A stretch of 64,000 nucleotides of DNA from Clostridia bacterium. Its GTDB lineage: Bacteria > Bacillota > Clostridia > Peptostreptococcales > Anaerovoracaceae. Shown here piece by piece: positions 37,134-45,554 of this stretch (positions are counted from its first letter, which is position 1; every line of letters begins with the position of its first letter). The position numbers and the translations under genes are program-made. The notes beneath the pieces were generated by a model. It was not told the DNA's origin and ran no database searches. It worked only from the letters and a program-made list of their open reading frames with translations. The stretch is from the NCBI GenBank assembly GCA_902363595.1, contig CABJAP010000017.1, positions 1 to 64,000 of the forward strand, given 5' to 3'.

Positions 37134-38633
37134 ATGAGCAATCAAAGAGAGATGATAAGGATGGATGAAATCAGCAAATCCTTCGGCGGCGTGGCTGCTT
37201 TGGATAAGGTTAATTTCTGCGCCCTATCCGGTGAGATCCATGCTCTGATCGGAGAAAACGGCGCCGGAAAATCCACGCTGATGAAATGTCTTGCCGGAGC
37301 ATACGACAAGGATGAAGGAACCATATACATAGACGGAAAAAAAGAACAAATCACCAATCCCAAGCAGGGGCAGGACTGCGGAATATCCGTCATCTACCAG
37401 GAATTTGCCCTGGCAAAAGACCTGACTGTGGCAGAAAATATCTTCATTGACAGCCTGGGAGAAGGAAAGGCGCTGGTGGATAGAAAAAAATTGAAAAAGA
37501 GGGCGGAGGAAGTGCTGGAAAAGATGGGCTTCGGAGACATTGACGTCAATAAAAAAGTGGCCGAATTAACCGTCGCCTATCAGCAGATCGTCGAAATCTG
37601 CAAAGCCATCTCAAGAAACGCAAAAGTCATGGTTTTCGATGAGCCCACCGCCGTGCTGACAAACCGGGAAGTGGAAAAGCTGTTCGATGTCATTTATAAA
37701 CTGCGGGATTCGGGCGTATGTGTCATTTATATCTCTCACCGGCTGGAAGAGATCTTTCGCATATGCAGCCGCATCACCGTTCTCAAGGATGGGAAAAACG
37801 TCGACACCGTACATGTAAAGGATATTACAGAAAAACAGCTGGTAACCATGATGATCGGCAGAGATCTTTCCGAGCTGTTTCCTGAGCGGAACGCGGCGAT
37901 CGGAGAAACCGTACTGGAGGCAGAAAACCTCATCTGCGGAAAAATGGTCAACGGCGTGACTTTTCATGTAAAAGCCGGAGAAGTCGTCGGCTTTGCCGGA
38001 CTTGTGGGAGCCGGCCGCACGGAAACAATGCGGGCCGTATTCGGAGCCGACAAGTTGGAAGAGGGGGAGATCCGACTGGAAGGAAAAAGCGTCAAGATCA
38101 ATACACCCAAGAAGGCCATTAAAAACGGCATCGGAATGGTGCCGGAAGACCGAAAACAGCAGGGACTGCTCCTGGATATGCCCATCAAGGTAAACGGAAC
38201 CATGAGTTCTCTGCAGGATTTTACATCGGCTGTAGGCATATTGGACCATCCAAAAGAGAATAAAAAAGTGGAAGAAATGATCGGCATGCTGAACATCAAA
38301 GCCAGATCTTACAAAAGCAAAGCATCCTCCCTTTCCGGAGGAAACCAGCAGAAAGTAGCCCTTATGAAATGGATGATCTCCAATTCGAAAGTGATCATAT
38401 TCGATGAACCCACGAGAGGAGTCGATGTAGGCGCTAAGGTTGAAATATATAAAGTCATGAACACCCTGGCCGAACAAGGCGCGGCAGTTATCATGATTTC
38501 CTCGGAAATGCCGGAAATCATCGGTATGAGCGACCGGGTATATGTGATGCGTCACGGAAAAATCGCCGGAGAGGTGGAAAAGCGGCAGTTGACCGAACAA
38601 ACATTAATTAATTTATCAATGGGGGTGTCTTAA
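37134..38633 (+). CDS. Sugar ABC transporter ATP-binding protein (RbsA/MglA type)
   Basis: A 499-residue tandem ATPase. The first half has GENGAGKST, DEPTAVLT and an H-loop SHRLEEI; the second has the usual degenerate VGAGRTETMRAVFG, the signature LSGGNQQKV and DEPTRGVDVG. It powers import through the permease encoded 2 bp downstream. The RbsA/MglA/XylG subfamily transports pentoses, galactose, autoinducers and polyols. Start ATG at 37134 with AGAGGAG. Confidence 0.94.
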   Translation: MSNQREMIRMDEISKSFGGVAALDKVNFCALSGEIHALIGENGAGKSTLMKCLAGAYDKDEGTIYIDGKKEQITNPKQGQDCGISVIYQEFALAKDLTVAENIFIDSLGEGKALVDRKKLKKRAEEVLEKMGFGDIDVNKKVAELTVAYQQIVEICKAISRNAKVMVFDEPTAVLTNREVEKLFDVIYKLRDSGVCVIYISHRLEEIFRICSRITVLKDGKNVDTVHVKDITEKQLVTMMIGRDLSELFPERNAAIGETVLEAENLICGKMVNGVTFHVKAGEVVGFAGLVGAGRTETMRAVFGADKLEEGEIRLEGKSVKINTPKKAIKNGIGMVPEDRKQQGLLLDMPIKVNGTMSSLQDFTSAVGILDHPKENKKVEEMIGMLNIKARSYKSKASSLSGGNQQKVALMKWMISNSKVIIFDEPTRGVDVGAKVEIYKVMNTLAEQGAAVIMISSEMPEIIGMSDRVYVMRHGKIAGEVEKRQLTEQTLINLSMGVS

Positions 38634-38635
38634 AC

Positions 38636-39637
38636 ATGGAAGAAAGATTGAACAATAGACAGATAAACGTAAAGAACATACTACTGAAATACAACGCTGT
38701 TTTAATTTTGATCGCACTGATTATCGCTTCTACCATTTTGTCGGATGCGTTCTTTACAGTGACAAATATCTTTAATTTGCTCAGACAGCTGGTTCCCATG
38801 ACATTGGCGACCCTGGGCATGCTCCTGGTGGTCCTGACCGGAGGCATCGACCTTTCCGTCGGCTCCGTTACTGCCATGGGAGGCATGATCACGGCGATCA
38901 TGATTCAAAATGCCGGCATGGTTTCCGGCGCCTCCATGATCGTCATACTGATTGCGGTTCTGGGAATCGGTTTTTTAATAGGCTGTATGTCCGGGGCCTT
39001 TGTAGTGGTACTGAAAATGGCTCCTTTTGTTGCTACACTGGCCACCATGACCATTATCAGAGGAGCCGCCTACATGACGTCCAACGGACAGCCCATCCGC
39101 CTGTCATCCGAATATGATACCTCAGCGATGATGGTCAAGTTCGGAAGTCAGGGCATACCGGGAATCGGACTTCCCTGGCCGGTGGTTTTGATCATCGCAG
39201 TCATCGTTCTCATGTGGCTTGTCATGCGCAATACGGTTTTCGGCCGTCTGGTCATTGCTTTCGGCAGCAACGAGACAGCCGTTCGATTGGCCGGAATCAA
39301 CGTTAATAAATATAAATTTTTCGCCTATGCCATCTGCGGAATGCTCTGCGCATTGGGCGGATTTATCCTTACCTCCCGCGTAGCGGTCGCATCGCCGGCC
39401 GTTTCCACAGGAATGGAGCTGGATGCCATCGCAGCCTGCGTAATCGGCGGAGCCAGTCTGATGGGCGGAAAAGGCAGCGTGGGCAATACAATCATCGGCG
39501 TACTGGTTCTGGGGCTGATTACCAACGTCATGACCCTTCTCAGTATCGCGGCTTACCCCCAGCAGATCATCAAGGGTTTGATTATTGTGCTGGCCGTATT
39601 CCTCCAGTACATCACCAACAAAGAGGGAGCATATTGA
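38636..39637 (+). CDS. Sugar ABC transporter permease (RbsC type)
   Basis: A 333-residue membrane protein with about eight to ten helices. The TGGIDLSVGSVTAMGGMI motif near 60-80 and GRLVIAFGSNETAVRLAGI near 205 are those of the RbsC/BPD_transp_2 family; GGASLMGGKGSVGNTIIG near 265 is its C-terminal signature. It completes the importer. Confidence 0.94.
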   Translation: MEERLNNRQINVKNILLKYNAVLILIALIIASTILSDAFFTVTNIFNLLRQLVPMTLATLGMLLVVLTGGIDLSVGSVTAMGGMITAIMIQNAGMVSGASMIVILIAVLGIGFLIGCMSGAFVVVLKMAPFVATLATMTIIRGAAYMTSNGQPIRLSSEYDTSAMMVKFGSQGIPGIGLPWPVVLIIAVIVLMWLVMRNTVFGRLVIAFGSNETAVRLAGINVNKYKFFAYAICGMLCALGGFILTSRVAVASPAVSTGMELDAIAACVIGGASLMGGKGSVGNTIIGVLVLGLITNVMTLLSIAAYPQQIIKGLIIVLAVFLQYITNKEGAY

Positions 39638-39667
39638 GCATAGAAAAGAAAGAGAGGTGGATCAACC

Positions 39668-40768
39668 ATGCAGGTTAACATTTTGGGATCACCTTCCAAA
39701 TACATACAGGGAAGAGATCTTCTTCAAAAGGCCGGGAGCTATTTTTCCCCATACAGCAAAAAAATTCTGGTTCTGACCGACCCATTCGTATATCCGCTGA
39801 TAAAAGAAAAAATGGAAAAAAGCGCTGCAGAAGCGGAGATCATATTTCAATTTGAACGGTTTTCCGGAGAGAGTACCGAAACGGAAGTACAGCGTATCGT
39901 TGATCTTGCCGCCCGTCATGAATGCGGAGCCATAGCCGGCTGCGGAGGGGGCAAAACCATCGATACGGCAAAGGCGGCGGCCTGCAAAGCCGGCCTTAAA
40001 ACCATCGTCATCCCCACAGCAGCATCCACCGATGCGCCCTGCAGCTCGTTAGCGGTCATGTATTCCGATAAGGGGGAGTGGCTGTATGATTTCTTTCTCA
40101 CCCAAAACCCGGATTTGGTTTTCGTAGATACGCAGATGATAGCAAACGCGCCGGTGAGATTGCTGATATCTGGGATCGGAGACGCCTTCGCCACCTTTTA
40201 CGAAGCCCGCGCCTGCAGAAATGCAGATGCAGATAATATGTTTCAGGGGAAAGGCACCAACACTGCTTTTGCCCTGGCCTCCCTTTGCAGAGAAATTCTG
40301 CTGGAGAACGGATCTTATGCCAAGCTGGCGGCAGAAAACAAATGCGTTACAAAGGCTTTGGAAAATGTCGTCGAAGCCAACATTTATCTGAGCGGCGTAG
40401 GCTTTGAAAGCAATGGCTGCGCCATTGCCCACGGAATATACAACGGATTTACTCAGATGAAAAAAGGGACGTATCTCCACGGAGAATGCGTCGCCTTTGG
40501 AACCCTGGTCCAGCTGATTGCAGAAAATGTTCCCGCCGGGGAGCTGAATCAGGTATATGGCTTTTTCGAAAGCATCGGACTACCTACAACCCTTTCCCAT
40601 CTGGGGCTGTCTCTGACGGATGAGGAACTGGAAACTGCGGCCAAAGCCAGCAGTGAAATCGGCATTTCCCACAACATGCCCTTCGGCGTTGACTGGCATA
40701 CGCTGAAAGCAGCCATTGTGACGGCGGATTCCATCGGCCGCATCCGCCAGAAAGAGGGGAAAACATGA
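39668..40768 (+). CDS. GldA-like metal-dependent polyol/hydroxyacid dehydrogenase, copy 1
   Basis: A 366-residue protein of the glycerol dehydrogenase branch of iron-containing alcohol dehydrogenases. NAD site GCGGGKTIDTAKAAA near 95-110; metal ligands D (GIGDAFATFYEARAC), H (GCAIAHGIYNG) and H (YLHGECVAFG). Substrates of the branch include glycerol, other polyols and short 2-hydroxyacids. It is one of three paralogues in this island. Its neighbour in the operon overlaps by 4 bp. Confidence 0.88.
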   Translation: MQVNILGSPSKYIQGRDLLQKAGSYFSPYSKKILVLTDPFVYPLIKEKMEKSAAEAEIIFQFERFSGESTETEVQRIVDLAARHECGAIAGCGGGKTIDTAKAAACKAGLKTIVIPTAASTDAPCSSLAVMYSDKGEWLYDFFLTQNPDLVFVDTQMIANAPVRLLISGIGDAFATFYEARACRNADADNMFQGKGTNTAFALASLCREILLENGSYAKLAAENKCVTKALENVVEANIYLSGVGFESNGCAIAHGIYNGFTQMKKGTYLHGECVAFGTLVQLIAENVPAGELNQVYGFFESIGLPTTLSHLGLSLTDEELETAAKASSEIGISHNMPFGVDWHTLKAAIVTADSIGRIRQKEGKT

Positions 40769-41559
40769 AAGCTCTGATTCTGAAGGACAAAATGCAATTT
40801 GTCTATGGGGATGTGCCCAAACCCGTGCCGGCAAAAAATGAGGTTTTAATTCGGATCAAAGCGGTATCCGTTTGCGGCAGCGACATCGCCGGCAGCGACG
40901 GAAGCACGGGAAGACGCCGACCTCCCATCGTCATGGGACACGAAGCCAGCGGAATTATAGAAGAGACAGGAAGCAAAGCAACGCGATTCGCCAAGGGGGA
41001 TCGCGTTACGTTTGACTCTACCATCTATTGCGGGACCTGCCGGTTCTGCCGCAGCGGAAGAGTCAACTTATGCGACAACCGCAGAGTTCTGGGGGTATCC
41101 TGCCAAGAGTACCGGCAGCATGGCGCTTTCTGTCAGTACATCGCCCTTCCCGAACATATCGTCTATAAGCTGCCGGACAATGTAACTATATCGATTACCT
41201 GCGGCCGGGGAGCCGCCAAAGCGCTGGATGCGGCCGGAGCACAGTCTACTTTTTGTCAGGCAGTCCAATGCCTGCAAAAAGGGGGGATCTTCGTTACCTT
41301 AGCCAACCTGGAAAATGCCTTTCCCCTCAATATTTCCAAAGTGGTGACTCAGGAGCTTACAGTAAAAGGCTCCTGTGCCTTCAGCGGTGAATTTCCTCAG
41401 GTTTTGGAGCTGATTTCCAGCGGTGCCATCCGTGTTGATTATGCGATTTCTCATCTTGTTCCCCTCTCCCAGGGAGGAGACTTTATTAGAAACATTTACA
41501 AGGAAAAACCGGATGATTTCTTTAAATGTATTCTTCTCCCGCCGGAGCCGCAGAAATGA
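40765..41559 (+). CDS. Zinc-type MDR dehydrogenase lacking the Rossmann core
   Basis: A 264-residue protein, some 75-80 residues shorter than usual. The catalytic domain is complete: C37 (VCGSD), H59-E60 (GHEASG) and the structural zinc cysteines C89, C92, C95, C103. After KLPDNV (140) the text jumps to CGRGAAKALDAAG, so the domain's GxGxxG NAD-binding half is missing in frame (junction about 41185-41205). NAD(H) binding should be lost. The frame is open, so it may be a recent decay product or a protein kept for another reason. Confidence 0.8.
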   Translation: MKALILKDKMQFVYGDVPKPVPAKNEVLIRIKAVSVCGSDIAGSDGSTGRRRPPIVMGHEASGIIEETGSKATRFAKGDRVTFDSTIYCGTCRFCRSGRVNLCDNRRVLGVSCQEYRQHGAFCQYIALPEHIVYKLPDNVTISITCGRGAAKALDAAGAQSTFCQAVQCLQKGGIFVTLANLENAFPLNISKVVTQELTVKGSCAFSGEFPQVLELISSGAIRVDYAISHLVPLSQGGDFIRNIYKEKPDDFFKCILLPPEPQK

Positions 41560-41563
41560 CCGG

Positions 41564-41586
41564 AATCCGACAGACTTGTTCGGATT
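41564..41586. promoter_or_regulatory. Candidate activator site UAS2
   Basis: AATCCGA (41564-41570) and TCGGATT (41580-41586) are perfectly complementary, 9 nt apart. It directly follows the stop of the preceding gene and lies about 130 bp before the sigma-54 promoter at 41714, the same arrangement as UAS1. Confidence 0.6.
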
Positions 41587-41595
41587 ACGGACACT

Positions 41596-41607
41596 TTTCC
41601 CGGGAAA
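41596..41607. other. Noc-binding-site-like palindrome
   Basis: TTTCCCGGGAAA is a perfect 12-bp palindrome equal to the inner 12 bases of the Bacillus Noc site ATTTCCCGGGAAAT. The outer bases differ (T and G). A noc-like gene is present at 23279. Chance occurrence is possible. Confidence 0.35.
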
Positions 41608-41659
41608 GAATGAGCGGCTGCTTTTCTGATCTGGAGTGTATAAATAAAAAAATTATTTT

Positions 41660-41688
41660 AAGAGCTTGAATTTTCAAGCTCTTTTTTA
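41660..41688 (+). terminator. Intrinsic terminator of the ABC operon
   Basis: AAGAGCTTGAA (41660-41670) pairs perfectly with TTCAAGCTCTT (41673-41683), followed by Ts. It lies between UAS2 and the promoter of the next operon. Confidence 0.88.
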
Positions 41689-41713
41689 TTATAAAAATCA
41701 ATTCTGAATATTT

Positions 41714-41728
41714 TGGCATAGCCCTTGC
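41714..41728 (+). promoter_or_regulatory. Sigma-54 promoter of the 13-gene operon
   Basis: TGGCATAGCCCTTGC has GG and GC 10 nt apart and only one change from TGGCAC. The identical 15-mer occurs on the minus strand at 55116-55130. The first gene starts 44 bp downstream. Confidence 0.88.
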
Positions 41729-41771
41729 GTTTGTATATGGATACAAAACAAGAATAAGGAGGAATTGATTT

Positions 41772-43208
41772 ATGCAAATGATTATCGGAGGGAATTATGT
41801 AGACGCTTCTGACAAAGCGGTCAAGGACGTGTTGGATCCGGGTACGATGAGTGTCATCGAGACCATTCCAATGGCAACCGAGGAAGATGTGAAAAAGGCG
41901 GTATCCACGGCAAAAGAGGGACAAAAACTTTGGGAGAAAATTCCTCTGCACACAAGAATTGATACCCTGAGAAAGTTCCATGACTTGTTCATCGGCGAAA
42001 AAGATGCCTTTGTAGAGCTGGCAGCCAAAGAAATGGGCAAAACCGTCGCCCACGCTGAGGCGGAAGTCCTCAATGCCGCCAGTCTCATCGAACATTTCTG
42101 CGATGCGGCGAGAACGTTAAAAGGTGAATCCTATCCGGCGGGAGACCACTACTCCAACGAGGCGGATATGATGATCACCGTAAGAGAGCCCCACGGGGTG
42201 GTGGCCTGTATCCTGCCGTTCAACTTCCCATTTGAGCTGTTCTGCCACAAGGTTGTTCCGGCTCTTTTGATGGGAAATGCAGTTGTCATTAAACCGGCGA
42301 CGGAGACACCGCTTTGCAACCTGAAGATGGCGGGCCTGCTGCTGGAAGCGGGCGTTGAGCCCAAAGCCGTAAACTTTATTACCGGAAGCGGCGGAAAAGT
42401 GGGCACCTGGATTACCACCAACAAAGATGTGGATGCGGTAACCTTTACCGGCAGTACGGCCGTTGGTACCCAAATCGCCAAGAATTGTGCCGAGAACCTG
42501 ACCAGAGTCTCTCTGGAACTGGGCGGCAACGACGCGCTGATCGTATTAGAGGATGCGGATATGGACTATGCAGTGGAACAAGTGGTGGGAGGAAGAGCCT
42601 ACTGCTCCGGACAGGTGTGCTGTGCCAGCAAACGAATTCTGGTACAGAACTCCATCAAAGCTACGTTTACAGAAAAACTGATCGAAGCGCTGAAAAAGGA
42701 AAAGCCGGGAAATCAGTTCGACCCGGAAAGCACCTATGGACCGCAGGTCAGTGAACAAGCGGCCATCGAAGTAGAAGGATATATCAACGAGACCATCAAA
42801 CAGGGCGGCAAGCTGTTGCTGGGCGGCAAACGGTTTGACCGGACCTTTATCGAACCGACCGTTATTGAAGTAACAAAGGATCTGGATGTCGCACTGGATC
42901 TGGAAATTTTCGGACCGGTTTGGCCGATCATCGGCTTTGACACGGTGGAAGAAGCCTGCGAAATCTCCAACGCTTCCATGTACGGCTTGTCCGGCGGTGT
43001 CATCACCAACGACATCAACAAGGGCATGCATATAGCAAAGACCATGGAAGCCGGATGCTGCGTCGTAAACGGCGGCGGATGCTACCGGGCTCCGGGACAG
43101 CCTTTCGGCGGATACAAGATGAGCGGCATCGGAGCGGAAGGCGGTACCTATACACTGGAAGAGATGAGTCAGGTAAAATCAATTGTACTCAGAAACGCTT
43201 ATAAATAA
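41772..43208 (+). CDS. NAD(P)-dependent aldehyde dehydrogenase
   Basis: A 478-residue aldehyde dehydrogenase. Substrate-side NFPFELFCHKV, NAD site FTGSTAVGTQIAKNC near 215, general-base glutamate in LELGGNDALIVL and the catalytic cysteine in SGQVCCASKR. It oxidises an aldehyde to an acid; family neighbours act on lactaldehyde, glycolaldehyde and semialdehydes. First gene of the second sigma-54 operon, paired with an alcohol dehydrogenase, so aldehyde made by one may be used by the other. Confidence 0.92.
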   Translation: MQMIIGGNYVDASDKAVKDVLDPGTMSVIETIPMATEEDVKKAVSTAKEGQKLWEKIPLHTRIDTLRKFHDLFIGEKDAFVELAAKEMGKTVAHAEAEVLNAASLIEHFCDAARTLKGESYPAGDHYSNEADMMITVREPHGVVACILPFNFPFELFCHKVVPALLMGNAVVIKPATETPLCNLKMAGLLLEAGVEPKAVNFITGSGGKVGTWITTNKDVDAVTFTGSTAVGTQIAKNCAENLTRVSLELGGNDALIVLEDADMDYAVEQVVGGRAYCSGQVCCASKRILVQNSIKATFTEKLIEALKKEKPGNQFDPESTYGPQVSEQAAIEVEGYINETIKQGGKLLLGGKRFDRTFIEPTVIEVTKDLDVALDLEIFGPVWPIIGFDTVEEACEISNASMYGLSGGVITNDINKGMHIAKTMEAGCCVVNGGGCYRAPGQPFGGYKMSGIGAEGGTYTLEEMSQVKSIVLRNAYK

Positions 43209-43249
43209 TGGCGTTATCAAAATATAGAGTAAAGAAACGGAGGAAAAGT

Positions 43250-44461
43250 ATGTTTAGACAAGTTGCACAACTGCCGCTGGATTATGACCTGTTCAAAGGG
43301 CATGATTCCATTTTTAACTGGAGCCCGGCCGGTTCCATCATCTTTGGAAACGGCGCCGTTAAAAAGGTGGGAAGCGAAGTAAAGCGCCTTGGCGGTAAAA
43401 AAGTCGTCGTTTGTACAGACGAAGGACTGGTAAAGTTCGGAGTAGCCCAGAAGGTGATCGACTCCCTCAGCGATGCGGGAATCGAGTATTCCATCTTCGA
43501 TAAATGTGAGGCAAACCCGTCTGTGGAAACAGTGGAAAAAGTCACGGCGCTTGCAAAAGACGCCGATATGCTTATCGGCCTGGGTGGCGGAAGCTCCATC
43601 GACCCGGCAAAAGCCGCAGCGATCATGGTTACCAACGGAGGAAATATCCGCGATTATGAAGGCTGTGATCTGTTTCCCAATGCGCCGCTGCCGGTAATCG
43701 CCATTCCGACAGCAGCAGGTACAGGCGCGGAAGCCACCTGCTTTGCCGTGGTTACGGATGTGGAAAAAGAATGGAAAATGGCCATTGGAGGTTCCTATAA
43801 TATTGCGTCTCTGGCCATCTGCGATCCGGAACTGATGGCTTCCCTGCCGCCGCTGTTTACCGCCGCCACCGGCATGGATGCTCTGACCCATGCAATTGAG
43901 GGCTTTATTTCCAGAGCCAGCGATCCCATTTCAGACGCCATTCTGGCAAAAGCGATCAAGCTGATCGCGGGAGCTTTACAGAGGGCCACCTTTAAGGGTG
44001 AATTCGATAAGAATGCCCGCTACGACATGATGATGGGAAGTACCATGGCCGGAATGGGCTTTATCAACACCATTTTGGGAATTGCCCACTCCATGGCCCA
44101 TCCGCTGGGCGCCATGTTCGGCGTGCCTCACGGTGTGGGCAACGCCATCTGCCTGCCAGTAACGATGGAATTCAATCTCTATTCCAATCCGGATAAGATT
44201 GCGGAAATCGCAGGACTCTTCGGCAAGAATACAGCGGGCATGGATACCATCCAGGCTGCCAGGCTGGCGGTTGATACGGTCTATGAGCTTTTAGACTCCC
44301 TTCCAATCCCGCCCCTTTCCGATTGGAACGTTACCCAGGATGATATCGAGAAATTATCCGAGGAAGCCATGAAAGGCGGAGACCGGTCCACCAATCCAAG
44401 GGAGACCACAGTAGAGGATTTTGAAAAGCTGTACCAAAAGGCGCTTACGCTGAAAAAGTAG
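43250..44461 (+). CDS. Iron-containing alcohol dehydrogenase
   Basis: A 403-residue group III alcohol dehydrogenase. NAD-binding GLGGGSSIDPAKAAAIM near 105 and the metal ligands in THAIEGFISR, GIAHSMAHPLG and GVPHGVGNAICLP. The start is the ATG at 43250 (MFRQVAQLPLDYD), behind GGAGGAAAAG. Likely interconverts an aldehyde/ketone and an alcohol with NAD(H), for example lactaldehyde reductase-type chemistry. 41 bp after the aldehyde dehydrogenase. Confidence 0.92.
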   Translation: MFRQVAQLPLDYDLFKGHDSIFNWSPAGSIIFGNGAVKKVGSEVKRLGGKKVVVCTDEGLVKFGVAQKVIDSLSDAGIEYSIFDKCEANPSVETVEKVTALAKDADMLIGLGGGSSIDPAKAAAIMVTNGGNIRDYEGCDLFPNAPLPVIAIPTAAGTGAEATCFAVVTDVEKEWKMAIGGSYNIASLAICDPELMASLPPLFTAATGMDALTHAIEGFISRASDPISDAILAKAIKLIAGALQRATFKGEFDKNARYDMMMGSTMAGMGFINTILGIAHSMAHPLGAMFGVPHGVGNAICLPVTMEFNLYSNPDKIAEIAGLFGKNTAGMDTIQAARLAVDTVYELLDSLPIPPLSDWNVTQDDIEKLSEEAMKGGDRSTNPRETTVEDFEKLYQKALTLKK

Positions 44462-44484
44462 CTGCTATATGAGAGGAGAAGGAG

Positions 44485-45261
44485 ATGGCTTATAAGAAAA
44501 TAAGCTTTGATCTGACTGGCAAAGTAGCTGTTGTTCTCGGAGGAACCCGTGGAATCGGCAGGGGAATCGCACTGACCCTTGCCGACCACGGCGCTGCCGT
44601 GATCCCAGCCAGCAGAAACAAAGACAACGCGAAAAAAGTAGTGGAAGAAATCGAAGGTATGGGAAGAGAAAGCCTGCATACCTCTGTGGATTCCACAAAG
44701 GAAGAGGACCTGATCCGTTTGAAAGACGAAGTGATTCAAAAGTTTGGAAAGATTGATATTCTGGTCAACTCCCAGGGTGTGGAACAGAGAGGCTACATCA
44801 AGGATTACAAATTTGAAGACTGGCGCAAAGTCATGTCGGTCAACGCTGACTCTGTATTCCTGGCGACAAAGATTTTCGGAAACGAAATGATCAAAAACAA
44901 AAAAGGCAAGATCATCAACGTGGCGTCCATGGCGTCCTTCCTGGGCCTGGTGGCCGCACCGGCTTACACGGCCAGCAAGGGAGCGGTCATTCAGTTCACC
45001 AAGGCGGCGGCTCTGGAATACGCGCCGTACAACATTCAGGTGAACGGAATCGCGCCGGGCTGGTTCAAGACAGAACTGACCCAGCCGGTGCAGGACGATA
45101 AAGAACTCTTTGAAACCATTAAAAACAAAATCCCCCTGGGCGATTGGGGAGATGTGGAAGAACTGGGGGCCTGCGCGGTCTATCTGGCATCGGACGCGGG
45201 AAACTATGTGACAGGGGTCACCATTCCGGTGGACGGCGGTTTCTTATATAACGGAGCATAG
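44485..45261 (+). CDS. Short-chain dehydrogenase/reductase
   Basis: A 258-residue classical SDR. NAD(P) motif GGTRGIGRGIALTLA near 15-29, NSQGVEQRG, and the active-site Y-x3-K in AYTASKGA. A gluconate-5-dehydrogenase/KduD-like type is likely, which oxidises sugar acids or keto-deoxy acids. Third gene of the operon, 23 bp after the iron alcohol dehydrogenase. Confidence 0.9.
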   Translation: MAYKKISFDLTGKVAVVLGGTRGIGRGIALTLADHGAAVIPASRNKDNAKKVVEEIEGMGRESLHTSVDSTKEEDLIRLKDEVIQKFGKIDILVNSQGVEQRGYIKDYKFEDWRKVMSVNADSVFLATKIFGNEMIKNKKGKIINVASMASFLGLVAAPAYTASKGAVIQFTKAAALEYAPYNIQVNGIAPGWFKTELTQPVQDDKELFETIKNKIPLGDWGDVEELGACAVYLASDAGNYVTGVTIPVDGGFLYNGA

Positions 45262-45290
45262 AAATAGGTACTAAGTTAAGGAGGAGAATT

Positions 45291-45527
45291 ATGACACCTA
45301 TATATGAGCAAATAGGACCTTGGCTTGTGGAATATGCCATGCATATTCCACTCGCAATCATTGGATTTATTATTTTATGGAAAGCCGGTGACTTTTCGGC
45401 AAAAAAGCCGGGCGGAAAAGTTGTTTTGGCGATCGTTATTTGGATCTGTCTGGTATTCCCGATCGGTGAAGCCATCTGGCATTTTGTATTTCCGCAGATG
45501 TTCCCGCTTCATGAGACAATACTTTAG
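45291..45527 (+). CDS. Small two-segment membrane protein beside the symporter
   Basis: A 78-residue protein with helices at about 16-32 (IPLAIIGFIILW) and 43-62 (VVLAIVIWICLVFPIG). AAGGAGGAG precedes its ATG. It ends 27 bp before a sodium:solute symporter. Small membrane partners of SSS transporters (as with PanF/YhdT pairs) are known, so an accessory subunit is the likeliest reading. I do not recognise the exact family. Confidence 0.7.
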   Translation: MTPIYEQIGPWLVEYAMHIPLAIIGFIILWKAGDFSAKKPGGKVVLAIVIWICLVFPIGEAIWHFVFPQMFPLHETIL

Positions 45528-45554
45528 GCTAATCTAGGAAGGAGTGATTGAAAA

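Noticed and set aside
37611..38600. Minus-strand open frame of 329 residues
   Set aside because: It is a shadow of the ABC ATPase gene, which has all nucleotide-binding motifs.
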